Shown here piece after piece: positions 1-6,958 of a DNA stretch of 11,347 nt (position 1 is the first letter of the stretch; the number at the start of each line of letters is the position of its first letter). The position numbers were made by a program, and so were the translations under genes. Source of the DNA: an uncultured Actinomyces sp. (GTDB taxonomy: Bacteria > Actinomycetota > Actinomycetes > Actinomycetales > Actinomycetaceae); contig CAJZDJ010000068.1 in NCBI GenBank assembly GCA_915063485.1, positions 1 to 11,347 on the forward strand, given 5' to 3'. Below the pieces are notes generated by a model, which saw nothing but the letters and a program-made list of their open reading frames with translations, had not been told where the DNA came from and made no database searches.

Positions 1-2362
1 CATTGTTTTCGCCGGGCAGGGACTGGGCGTTGGGGTAAACCTTGACAGCGTCTAGTGATACGAAGGTGTCTTGCGAGCCGCTGAAAGCTTTCCCGTCCAC
101 AGTCACCGTCACGGTGTGCGTGGTGGGCTCGGCTGCCTGGCTGGCGGTCGCGCCAGCCTTATCGGTGCCCGCGCCGTTCGCGCCGCTTTGCGCAGCAGCC
201 TCGCCGCCCTGCGCGCCAGCCTTATCGGTGCCCGCGCCGCCCTGGGCGCCCTTTTCGGCGCGCCAGCTGAAGACGGTTTGTTGCGCGGTGGCCTCAGAGG
301 TGACATCCTCCTTGGTCTGGCCCACTTCCTGGCCGTCAACGGTTACCGTGGCCGAGCCGTGGTTGGAGGAGAAGGGTGCGATGATGTCAAAACCTACGCC
401 GGTGAAAGTGAAGGTGTAGGAGTCGCCGGCAGTTTTGGAGAAGGTTTCGTCACCAGAGTGGTCACCCTGGGTCCAGTTCTTACCGGTGGCGTGCTGCCAA
501 GAGCCGGTGAAGGTGAAGAAAGAAGTGTCAGAGTCGTTGTAGATGGGGGCTTGGACCGCCGTCGACCCTAGAACGTCGAAAGCGTCAATATCAACCACAT
601 TGGCGCCGTCGAAACCAACATTTTCCACCTTAATGGTGTGCTGGCCGGGGCTGAGGTTTTCAATGCGGTAAGCCTCCAGCTGGGTGGGCTTGTTCTGCTC
701 AGTGTCTACGTGTGCGCTGGTGACCAGCTGGGCCTCGCCGCCGTCGATAGAAACCTTGAAGTAGCCGTGATCGGTGCCGGTGGCGGTAATTAGCCGCACC
801 CCGGTGCCGGTGAAGGTGAAGGAGGCACTGTCGCCCACAGTCTTGGTGCGAGTGAGCGTGCCTGAGGCTGCCGACGAGTCAGCCACCTGGCTCCAGGAGC
901 CGGTGTAGGTGATGGCGCTGCTGCGGTCGTCGTGGCTAAAGCCTGTGGTGGTGGCGCCGCGCGGTTTGCCTAGGCTTAGCGCCGTGGTGAAGGTGGTTTC
1001 AGTGGTGTCGTTGGAGTTGGCTAGGCGCATGGCGTAGGTGCGTACGCCGTTGCCGGTCACTGAGCCCTGTCCGGCTTCGGCTTGGCGGGCGTAAATCTTC
1101 ACGTTGGAGCCAGATTCGACGACGGCGTTGGGGGCCTGCACCGGGTTCATGTCGCTTAACTCGGGTACTGCTTTGGTGTAGTAGCCGGTTTCTTTTTGCA
1201 CGCTGGCCTTGGGGGTCAAGGTGCGGTCCTCAGTGATGCCGGCGCCGTAGTCGTAGGAGGTGAAGCCGGAGGCGGGCGCCCCAGTCCAACCCCAGTTGGT
1301 GCCGCCATAAGCCATGTAGTAGTTGAAGGCGGTTACCCCGTTACCGATGTTGTGTACGCCCCATTGGCGGGTGAAGCCTTCATCGGTGTAGGTGTAGCAG
1401 TCTGAGGCGTTGTAGCTGGCCCCCCAAGGAGTGAAGGCGCCGCCTTGAGATTCGGTGATGAAATGCGGCGAGTTGGGGGCGTAGCTGCGGAAAGTGGCCT
1501 CAGAGTCATCAATCCGGTTGCGTCCAGCTGAGCAGTTAAAACCTACCGGGTACTTGTCGTAGGCATAAAAGTCAGTGCCGTAAAGGCTAGTGTTTTTAAA
1601 GCGTCCACCGAGCCCATAGTCATTGTGGAATAGGGGCACATCAATGCCGTCAGATTTAACCTGAGATACCAGGCTCTTAAGGAAAGCGCCGCGCGCGGCG
1701 TTGTCGCTGAGCAGCTCGTTTTCCACCTGGTAGAGCAGCACTGAGCCGCCGCCCTTAGTGACCAGGTGCTTGGAGGCAATCTGGTTAAAGGCGTGTAGCC
1801 AGGCTTTGGAGGCTGCCAGCACCTTGGGGTCGGTAGTGCGTAGTCCACCCGAATAGTTAGTCATCCAGGCAGGTAGGCCACCCATAGAAATTTCGGCGTT
1901 AACGTAGGGGCCGGGGCGGGCAATGACATACAGTCCCTCTTCCTGAGCCATGGTTAGCAGCAGGTCGAGGTCTTTAATGGTGCCCTTGGAGAAGTCGAAG
2001 GGGCCGCCTTCTTTAGATTGGTGTAGACCCCAGAAGAAGTACAGGGATACCGCGTTGTAACCGTTAGCGCGCATCTTTTGGAATAGATCGCGCCAAGAGT
2101 TCACATCCGGGGCGCGCCAGTAGTGGATCTCGCCAGACCACACGTTTAGACGCTGTCCATCAACCATGAAGGAGTTCTTGTCAAAAGTGACTTTGTGGGG
2201 TTTACCGTCGTTGCCGGGGAAGGTGATGTCGGCAGTGGCGTATTTGGCGGGCGGAGCCGCGCTTGCGGCTTGGGCTACCGAGATTGGTAGTGCGCCTCCT
2301 GCCAGGGCCATGCCAACGACGGCGGCTAACGTAGCCGCACGTTTGGCCAGTTTTCTGGGCAT
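1..2362 (-). CDS. Secreted GH35 beta-galactosidase, LacA-type, 3' end beyond window
   Basis: This exo-beta-galactosidase would remove terminal beta-linked galactose from glycans outside the cell. The frame is open for 787 residues from the ATG at 2362 to the window edge, so the C-terminus is missing. Residues 1-32 form a signal peptide (KRAA, hydrophobic core, AQA cleavage site). The GH35 barrel covers about 60-400. RPGPYVNAE (149-157) followed by GGLPAW is typical of the large fungal/actinobacterial LacA type. QVENE (212-216) supplies the acid/base Glu216, and FITESQGGAF (301-310) supplies the likely nucleophile Glu304. Two jelly-roll, CBM-like domains follow at about 470-595 and 604-777. 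The second is interrupted by a Gly/Ala/Asp/Lys-rich stretch at about 699-744. An AGGAG Shine-Dalgarno lies 5 nt before the start. The gene follows the GH20 gene on the same strand. The family is clear, but linkage specificity (beta-1,3 or beta-1,4) cannot be read from sequence. A cell-wall anchor may lie in the missing part. Confidence 0.93.
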   Translation of the reverse strand, partial: MPRKLAKRAATLAAVVGMALAGGALPISVAQAASAAPPAKYATADITFPGNDGKPHKVTFDKNSFMVDGQRLNVWSGEIHYWRAPDVNSWRDLFQKMRANGYNAVSLYFFWGLHQSKEGGPFDFSKGTIKDLDLLLTMAQEEGLYVIARPGPYVNAEISMGGLPAWMTNYSGGLRTTDPKVLAASKAWLHAFNQIASKHLVTKGGGSVLLYQVENELLSDNAARGAFLKSLVSQVKSDGIDVPLFHNDYGLGGRFKNTSLYGTDFYAYDKYPVGFNCSAGRNRIDDSEATFRSYAPNSPHFITESQGGAFTPWGASYNASDCYTYTDEGFTRQWGVHNIGNGVTAFNYYMAYGGTNWGWTGAPASGFTSYDYGAGITEDRTLTPKASVQKETGYYTKAVPELSDMNPVQAPNAVVESGSNVKIYARQAEAGQGSVTGNGVRTYAMRLANSNDTTETTFTTALSLGKPRGATTTGFSHDDRSSAITYTGSWSQVADSSAASGTLTRTKTVGDSASFTFTGTGVRLITATGTDHGYFKVSIDGGEAQLVTSAHVDTEQNKPTQLEAYRIENLSPGQHTIKVENVGFDGANVVDIDAFDVLGSTAVQAPIYNDSDTSFFTFTGSWQHATGKNWTQGDHSGDETFSKTAGDSYTFTFTGVGFDIIAPFSSNHGSATVTVDGQEVGQTKEDVTSEATAQQTVFSWRAEKGAQGGAGTDKAGAQGGEAAAQSGANGAGTDKAGATASQAAEPTTHTVTVTVDGKAFSGSQDTFVSLDAVKVYPNAQSLPGENN
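150..239. repeat. Duplicated 27-bp unit in GH35 linker
   Basis: The same 27 bp occurs at 150-176 and 213-239, 63 bp apart, so the period is exactly 21 codons and the frame is kept. It encodes GAGTDKAGA twice within the low-complexity linker of the GH35 protein. It probably arose by slippage or unequal recombination. Confidence 0.85.
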
Positions 2363-2367
2363 TATCG

Positions 2368-2372
2368 CTCCT
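2368..2372 (-). promoter_or_regulatory. Shine-Dalgarno of GH35 gene
   Basis: On the minus strand AGGAG lies 5 nt (CGATA) before the ATG at 2362. This supports the start that opens directly with a lysine/arginine-rich signal peptide. Confidence 0.8.
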
Positions 2373-2404
2373 ATGCGAAGATCCGGCCGCAGCCGGGGGA
2401 GGGT

Positions 2405-2434
2405 GTTTGTTTAAAGAGGGGAGGGTTTGTTTAA
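2405..2434. repeat. Pair of 10-bp direct repeats, 20-bp period
   Basis: The 10-mer TTAAACAAAC (minus-strand sense) occurs exactly at 2434-2425 and 2414-2405, start to start 20 bp, which is about two helical turns. A CTCCCC tract follows each copy at slightly different spacing. The pair lies 43-72 bp upstream of the GH35 start codon, between the hairpin and the gene. The spacing would suit a regulator bound twice to the same face of the DNA, but no known consensus was recognised. Confidence 0.4.
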
Positions 2435-2479
2435 GGGGTGGCAGCGGACATTGCGGTTAATATCCGCTGCCACCCCTTA
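2432..2479 (-). terminator. Perfect 17-bp hairpin after GH20 gene
   Basis: The arms 2432-2448 and 2463-2479 are perfectly complementary over 17 bp around a 14-nt loop. The hairpin is GC-rich and starts 79 nt past the GH20 stop. In the minus-strand transcript the 3' arm is followed by AACAAACCC rather than a U-tract, so it is not a textbook intrinsic terminator. Many actinobacterial terminators lack a strong U-tract. It could terminate the GH20 transcript, attenuate read-through into the GH35 gene, or protect a 3' end. Confidence 0.55.
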
Positions 2480-2518
2480 GGTCAGTTTGTGGTTAGTTGA
2501 GGATGAACCAACTGACCT
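2479..2518. other. Second inverted repeat beside the hairpin
   Basis: AGGTCAGTT (2479-2487) and AACTGACCT (2510-2518) are perfect inverted repeats of 9 bp with a 22-nt loop. They touch the 17-bp hairpin at base 2479, so the two stems would sit side by side in the transcript, just after the GH20 stop. This could be part of a compound 3'-end structure or an operator. Confidence 0.4.
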
Positions 2519-2558
2519 TGGTTGATAGCTGTATTTAGCCCTGTATATGGGGGCGCTA

Positions 2559-5500
2559 TCAGTCCTGACGACGACGACGCAGGGCTAGGCCCCCAGCGCT
2601 CATCGCGATAGCTGCCAACGCAAAGGCGCCAGTGGCCGCGCCCGTGTGGGCTAGGCCGCCGCGCGGCGAGGCGGTGGTGCGGTTACCAACCACTGGAGTG
2701 GTGGCATTGGCAACCGGGGCGGTGGGCTGCAGCTGAGGCTGGCCGGGCACCGTGGGCTTAGCGCTAGGCAGCGCACTGGGCTTGCCGCTACCAGGCGCGG
2801 TGGGCATCGCGCTAGTGGGGGCAGGAGCCGAGGTGGGCTGGCTAGTGGGCTCAACCGCCGGGTTGGTGGGCTGGGCAGTCGGAGCCGGAGAAGCCGTAGG
2901 TTCGCCAGTGGGCTCAGCGGTCGGCTGGCTGGTTGGAGCCTGAGTCGGTTCAGCCGTAGGTTCGCTGGTCGGAGCCCGGGTTGGCTCGGCCGTGGGCTCA
3001 GTGGTGGGCTCAGCGGTCGGCTGGCTGGTCGGGGCCGGGCTGGGCTCAGCGGTGGGCTGGGCCGTGGGTGACGCCGTAGGGGCCGGGGACGCCGTCGGAG
3101 CTGAAGTAGCCGTCGCCGTCGGGGCCGGGCTGGGCGAAGCAGACTCAGCCGTGAAGGTAGCCCCCAACGCAATCTCAGCCGCGCCACCATAGTTGTCCCC
3201 GTTTTGGCTGCTTAGCTGCTCAAAGTAGACAAAGCAACCGTTAGGAACACTGGCCACCGTGGGCAGCACAGTCTGGGGTGCGTCAGAAGACTTGAAGGTA
3301 CCTTGGCCAACCAGCGTCCAGTCATCCTTGTTGCCGGTGGCAGAGACGTACAGACGGTAGTCCTTGGCACGCGAGTTAGCGTTGCCCTTACGGCCGGTGT
3401 ACTCCAAGCCAGCAAACTTACAGGTCTGGCCGGCAGGGGCCTCAATCTTCATGATCACGCCGTGGGGGAAGCCATCGTTACCCTCGCTCCAGCGGGTGTG
3501 CCAGAAGGTGTTGGGGTCGCCGTCGAAAGCAGCCGTAACCGGGCCGTTAGGCGGGGTTTCGCCGCTTTCCTCCTGGGAGTCAACCCAGACGGGCTTCACC
3601 TTGCCCGTGGCTACGCGGTGCGGCAGCGGCACAGTGCCGCCCGAGATGGTGACCTTAATGGTCACTACCCGCTCGCCCTGGGTGAAGGTCATGTCGTGCT
3701 CACCGTTGGTCATGGAGCCGTCAATCAGCAGATCCTGCACGCGGGTACCGTCCTCGCCAGCGCGAATGTTACCCACAAAAGCGTCACCAATCTTGATGGC
3801 GATCAGCTGGCCAGGCTGGAAGCCCGAAGCCTCAATGTGGATGCGTTCGCCCACAGTTAGCGTGGTCTTTTCGATAGTCACCTTGGGGCTAACCGAAGCA
3901 TCCCAGGCGGCGGGCAGCTGCGGGGCTGCAGCGTCGTCGGCAACGTGAATAGCGGCGTAGTTAACCTCTTCGCCACCAATCTTTAACGTGGCCACATAGT
4001 CGCCGGCAGTGGCGTACTTGTGCTCACCTAGCAGGCGGTAAACCCCAGCTGAGTGGTAGGCGTCGCGCGGGGTGTCAGCGACGACGGCGGCCGTGGTTTC
4101 GCTCGAACCGTCACCCCAGTCCACGCTGATGGTGGTGCCAGCGGGCAGGGCCGAGTTAGATACGCCGTCGTCGTCATTGGTGCTGTCGGGGCTAATAGCG
4201 TTACCCGCAACCTTCGTACCGGGGGCCGAGAGGTAACCCAGCGGGAAGGTGACAGAAGTGTTAGTGGGGGCGCTAGTGCCGGGGTTACCGGCCAGCTCCC
4301 AATTCCACTTAACCAGTGAGGTGTCATAGAAGTTCTGGCCAGCCACATTCCAGTGGGTGCCCACAATCCCTAGACGCTGGGTGAAGTCGGTGACGTTGCG
4401 CTTGGCCTGCGGGGTCCAGCCAATCTCGGCGTGGGAGGCGCCGCGCGGCCAAGCCAGCAGGTCCACCTCAGTGCTGCCGCGTACGGTTTCAGACCAGAGT
4501 GGCGCTTCAGGGCCCAAAATGTGCTCGTCACTCAAGCCGGAGATAACCGTCTTGGGGTCCCAGTTGTAGTACTGCGGGGCGTCACAAACCCCGGCGCAAG
4601 CCCAGTTCAAACCGATAGGGGTCTTGGGGTTGTACTTCTGGTCAATGTAGGACGAAGCGCCGCGACTCATCACGATCTTGGCGCCCTTGTTTAGGGCTGC
4701 GTCCTTAGTGGAGGCGGAGTTACCCACCCAGTACTGCACGGCGTCGCCCGATTTCAGGTCAGTGCCGGCGTACTCATTCCAACCAATGGGGTGCTTGCCC
4801 AGGTCACGCACAATAGTGCCAACCCGGTTAAGGAACTTGTTGTAAACCGCAGTGCCGTAACGCGAGGTCATCGAGTGCGGCTCGTCGCCACCCACGTGCA
4901 GGTAGGCGCCGGGGGTGATGGCCGCCAACTGGCCCAATACGTGCTTTACGAAGGTAAAGGACACTTCAGAGTTGGGGTCCAGGTAGGAGTAGCCAACCGC
5001 GCCGGTGCCGTTAGCGGGGGCGGTGGGCTCAGCGGTGGTGGCCTGGTGGGAGGAGCCAGCCGTGTTCAGCTGCGGGATTGCGTGCAGGGCGGCGTTGGTG
5101 TGACCAGGCAGGTCAATTTCGGGCACCAGGGTGATGTGGCGGGCGGCGGCGTAGGCAACAATTTCCTTGTACTGTGCCTGGGTGTAGTAGCCGGTGCGGC
5201 CTACCTCATTGGACTTGGCCTTGTCGTGCATGTTCATGGCGGTGCGGCCAGAAACGCCGGTTAGGCGGGTGTAGTCAATGGTGTCGCCCTCAGCGCGGCC
5301 CTCATTGGTGATCTCAATACGCCAACCCTGGTCGTCAGCCAGGTGGAAGTGCAGGTAGCTCATCTTTAGCGAGGCCATCTGGTCAATTACGTGCTTGACT
5401 TCATCTACCGTCAGGAAGGAGCGGGCCGGGTCAAGCATGATGGCGCGGTAGGAGTAGCGCGGGGAGTCTTTAATCTCGACGGCGGGCACCTCCCAAGCTG

Positions 5501-6482
5501 CATAGACCGGGTACTTGGAGTTGATAAAGCCCGGCAGCAGCTGACGCAGCGTCTGGGTGGCGTTGAAGAAACCGTGGGCGGCGTTAGCGGTGATAGTTAC
5601 CCCGCTCTTGGTGGAGGTCAGGGCGTAGGCTTCTTCGCCGCTGTGACCGGCAACCGCACCGGTTTTGAAAGTAATGTTGCCGCTGGCCTCGCCAGAGTCA
5701 ACCACCGGCAGCGGGTAGCCGGTGGACAGGCGGGCCTGGGCAGCAAATAGCTCAGCCGCGTCCTTAGCGTCACCGGGGGCGACTAGCTTAGTGTCTTGGC
5801 TGAGCTCAAAAGAGTCCTGGCTGGCAGAGTTGTCTTTTAACTCTGCCGGTAGGGGCACCAGGCCTAGGCCAGTGTTGGCGGCTGGCTGGCTGGGTTCACT
5901 GTTTGCTTGAGGACCATCCCACACTTCAAACTCCCATAGGGACACGCCGTATTTAACTCCACCAAAGGGAGTACGGTCTTCAGCCTGCATACGGACAGCT
6001 TTATAGGCGGCGTCGGCACTGACTTTGGTGAGTTTCTGCTCGTCTCGCGCGGCGCCATCGGCGGTGCCACACGTGGGCCTAATGGTATCAGTGGCGCGTT
6101 TGAAGGTAGTCCCGTCAGTGGATACCTCTAGGTGGTAGGCGGCCGCGCAAGCCACCTCCCAGTGAATCGCGACGTGGTGGATCTTGGTAGGTTTTGAGAA
6201 GGTCAAAGTGACCTGAGCGTCGTCGGCAGTGTTCGAAGACCAACGTGACTGATCGGCTTTGGCGGCACCAACGTTGATTACGCCGTCGTTTACCTTATCC
6301 GGCCCCCACTGGCCGGCAACTTCCTGACCGGAAGCGGAAACGGTGGTACCTGCGCTTGCCAGAGCCACATTGCGGCCCTGTGTCGACTCAGCGTTGGCTA
6401 CGCTCAATGCCGCCGTTGGCAGCAGTGACAATGACAGCGCCGCCACTGCGGGCACTGCCAGCCACTTTTTGAAGTACGCCAT
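2559..6482 (-). CDS. Cell-wall-anchored GH20 beta-N-acetylhexosaminidase, multidomain
   Basis: This surface exoglycosidase would release terminal beta-GlcNAc/GalNAc, or lacto-N-biose if it is a lacto-N-biosidase. The product has 1307 residues. The ATG at 6482 was chosen because AAGGAG stands 5 nt ahead and the signal peptide (residues 1-31, ending ANA) begins directly there; an in-frame start 12 codons upstream lacks both. Domains in order: discoidin/F5-8C-like (about 37-188), GH20b (207-333), GH20 barrel (340-690) with HFHLADDQGW (379-388) and HVGGDEPH carrying the catalytic Asp533-Glu534 pair, PKD-like (745-849, with WGDGSS), Ig-like (866-948), second discoidin-like (955-1110), Pro/Thr repeat stalk (about 1115-1265), LAHTG (1277-1281), membrane helix and RRRRQD tail. 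GH20 enzymes use substrate-assisted catalysis through the acetamido group. The domain order fits a wall-displayed enzyme acting on mucin or N-glycans together with the downstream GH35. GH20 membership is firm; the exact substrate is open. Confidence 0.95.
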   Translation of the reverse strand: MAYFKKWLAVPAVAALSLSLLPTAALSVANAESTQGRNVALASAGTTVSASGQEVAGQWGPDKVNDGVINVGAAKADQSRWSSNTADDAQVTLTFSKPTKIHHVAIHWEVACAAAYHLEVSTDGTTFKRATDTIRPTCGTADGAARDEQKLTKVSADAAYKAVRMQAEDRTPFGGVKYGVSLWEFEVWDGPQANSEPSQPAANTGLGLVPLPAELKDNSASQDSFELSQDTKLVAPGDAKDAAELFAAQARLSTGYPLPVVDSGEASGNITFKTGAVAGHSGEEAYALTSTKSGVTITANAAHGFFNATQTLRQLLPGFINSKYPVYAAWEVPAVEIKDSPRYSYRAIMLDPARSFLTVDEVKHVIDQMASLKMSYLHFHLADDQGWRIEITNEGRAEGDTIDYTRLTGVSGRTAMNMHDKAKSNEVGRTGYYTQAQYKEIVAYAAARHITLVPEIDLPGHTNAALHAIPQLNTAGSSHQATTAEPTAPANGTGAVGYSYLDPNSEVSFTFVKHVLGQLAAITPGAYLHVGGDEPHSMTSRYGTAVYNKFLNRVGTIVRDLGKHPIGWNEYAGTDLKSGDAVQYWVGNSASTKDAALNKGAKIVMSRGASSYIDQKYNPKTPIGLNWACAGVCDAPQYYNWDPKTVISGLSDEHILGPEAPLWSETVRGSTEVDLLAWPRGASHAEIGWTPQAKRNVTDFTQRLGIVGTHWNVAGQNFYDTSLVKWNWELAGNPGTSAPTNTSVTFPLGYLSAPGTKVAGNAISPDSTNDDDGVSNSALPAGTTISVDWGDGSSETTAAVVADTPRDAYHSAGVYRLLGEHKYATAGDYVATLKIGGEEVNYAAIHVADDAAAPQLPAAWDASVSPKVTIEKTTLTVGERIHIEASGFQPGQLIAIKIGDAFVGNIRAGEDGTRVQDLLIDGSMTNGEHDMTFTQGERVVTIKVTISGGTVPLPHRVATGKVKPVWVDSQEESGETPPNGPVTAAFDGDPNTFWHTRWSEGNDGFPHGVIMKIEAPAGQTCKFAGLEYTGRKGNANSRAKDYRLYVSATGNKDDWTLVGQGTFKSSDAPQTVLPTVASVPNGCFVYFEQLSSQNGDNYGGAAEIALGATFTAESASPSPAPTATATSAPTASPAPTASPTAQPTAEPSPAPTSQPTAEPTTEPTAEPTRAPTSEPTAEPTQAPTSQPTAEPTGEPTASPAPTAQPTNPAVEPTSQPTSAPAPTSAMPTAPGSGKPSALPSAKPTVPGQPQLQPTAPVANATTPVVGNRTTASPRGGLAHTGAATGAFALAAIAMSAGGLALRRRRQD
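2640..2654 (-). other. LAHTG cell-wall sorting motif of GH20 protein
   Basis: LAHTG is followed by about 20 hydrophobic residues and RRRRQD at the C-terminus, the standard three-part sorting signal. LAxTG in place of LPxTG is the motif known for class E sortases of high-GC Gram-positives. No sortase gene lies in this window. Confidence 0.8.
2795..3140 (-). repeat. Pro/Thr-rich stalk repeats of GH20 protein
   Basis: This stretch encodes degenerate units such as PTAEPT, PTSQPT and PAPTAS in the stalk before the sorting signal. At DNA level a 26-bp block is repeated exactly at 2908-2933 and 3004-3029, 96 bp (32 codons) apart. Such stalks lift a domain away from the wall and are often O-glycosylated. 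The repeat makes the length prone to variation. Confidence 0.85.
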
Positions 6483-6487
6483 CGTAT

Positions 6488-6493
6488 CTCCTT
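6488..6493 (-). promoter_or_regulatory. Shine-Dalgarno deciding GH20 start
   Basis: AAGGAG on the minus strand lies 5 nt before the ATG at 6482. The in-frame start at 6518 has no comparable site and would put a polar 12-residue extension ahead of the signal peptide. Confidence 0.8.
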
Positions 6494-6517
6494 GTGAGAA
6501 GGGTTGGGTCAGGATCA

Positions 6518-6547
6518 AGTCTAGTCACTGGCAAGGTCGAAAGTGAA
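6518..6547 (-). promoter_or_regulatory. Possible promoter of GH20 gene
   Basis: On the minus strand TTCACT (6547-6542) and TAGACT (6523-6518) are separated by 18 bp. Each matches the housekeeping -35 and -10 hexamers at 4 of 6 positions. The -10 would lie about 35 bp before the ATG. This is a weak assignment from position and partial match only. Confidence 0.3.
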
Positions 6548-6958
6548 AACTTTTGAAAGAATCTGTTGGTTTTGGTGCAGTGGTGATGCGTTCTGTGGTG
6601 CGCCATGTTCTGTGGCGGCGGTGGCTGGGCTCGGCGTGGGTGGCCCGCATTCTCGACGCCGCCGCTGGCCTGGGCGGTAACGTTGCGCCCGCGCGGGGTT
6701 GGTTAGGTCCTCAACGCCGCGCCGCTGCCCGGCTGCGCGCGCAAGGTTGGCGCTGCCTGGCTGCACGCCTATTTGCTTGCGCAGCCGCCAATGCCGACGC
6801 AGCCGCCAGGGTGGCAAAAGTTGGCCCGATCACAGTGAAGTAGAGCCAACTAACAGGAATAACCTGGGACTAAAGTCGGTTCATAGAGGCGTTAGGACTT
6901 GCGACGGTAAGCACTCCAGTTGGGCGCCGTCGTCCCCACTATTGATCAGGAGCCGCAA
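6548..6958. other. Divergent intergenic region, no convincing gene
   Basis: This lies between the minus-strand GH20 gene and the plus-strand RclA-like gene. Positions 6600-6810 are very GC-rich and rich in GCCGC/GCGCG words, so several frames stay open by chance. The longest (6553-6843, plus) is Arg/Ala/Trp-rich, has no clear Shine-Dalgarno and resembles no family known to me. The AT-richer part at 6840-6900 probably holds the RclA-like promoter, but no clear -35/-10 pair was found. Confidence 0.5.
6948..6952 (+). promoter_or_regulatory. Shine-Dalgarno deciding GTG start of RclA-like gene
   Basis: AGGAG lies 6 nt before the GTG at 6959. The alternative start 13 codons upstream, at 6920, has no such site and adds residues the family does not need. 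Confidence 0.8.

Noticed and set aside
2790..3140. Regular repeats that might suggest a CRISPR array
   Set aside because: The units are short, degenerate and in frame, with no equal-length unique spacers. They encode a Pro/Thr stalk.
2651..3190. Long Arg/Pro/Leu-rich frame in the GH20 stalk
   Set aside because: It is a shifted-frame shadow of the Pro/Thr repeat region; repeats keep alternative frames open.
6482..6518. Upstream in-frame start for the GH20 protein
   Set aside because: The 12 extra residues (MILTQPFSQGDT) would precede a normal signal peptide, and the downstream ATG has a strong AAGGAG at proper spacing.
6521..6817. Minus-strand open frame upstream of the GH20 gene
   Set aside because: It has arginine/proline-rich composition, overlaps the likely GH20 promoter, and shows no ribosome site or recognisable motif.
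6553..6843. Plus-strand open frame of 96 codons in the GC-rich divergent intergenic region
   Set aside because: It has no clear Shine-Dalgarno and a composition dominated by Arg, Ala and Trp, as expected from GC-rich DNA. No family is recognisable, and a second frame on the minus strand is open over the same bases.
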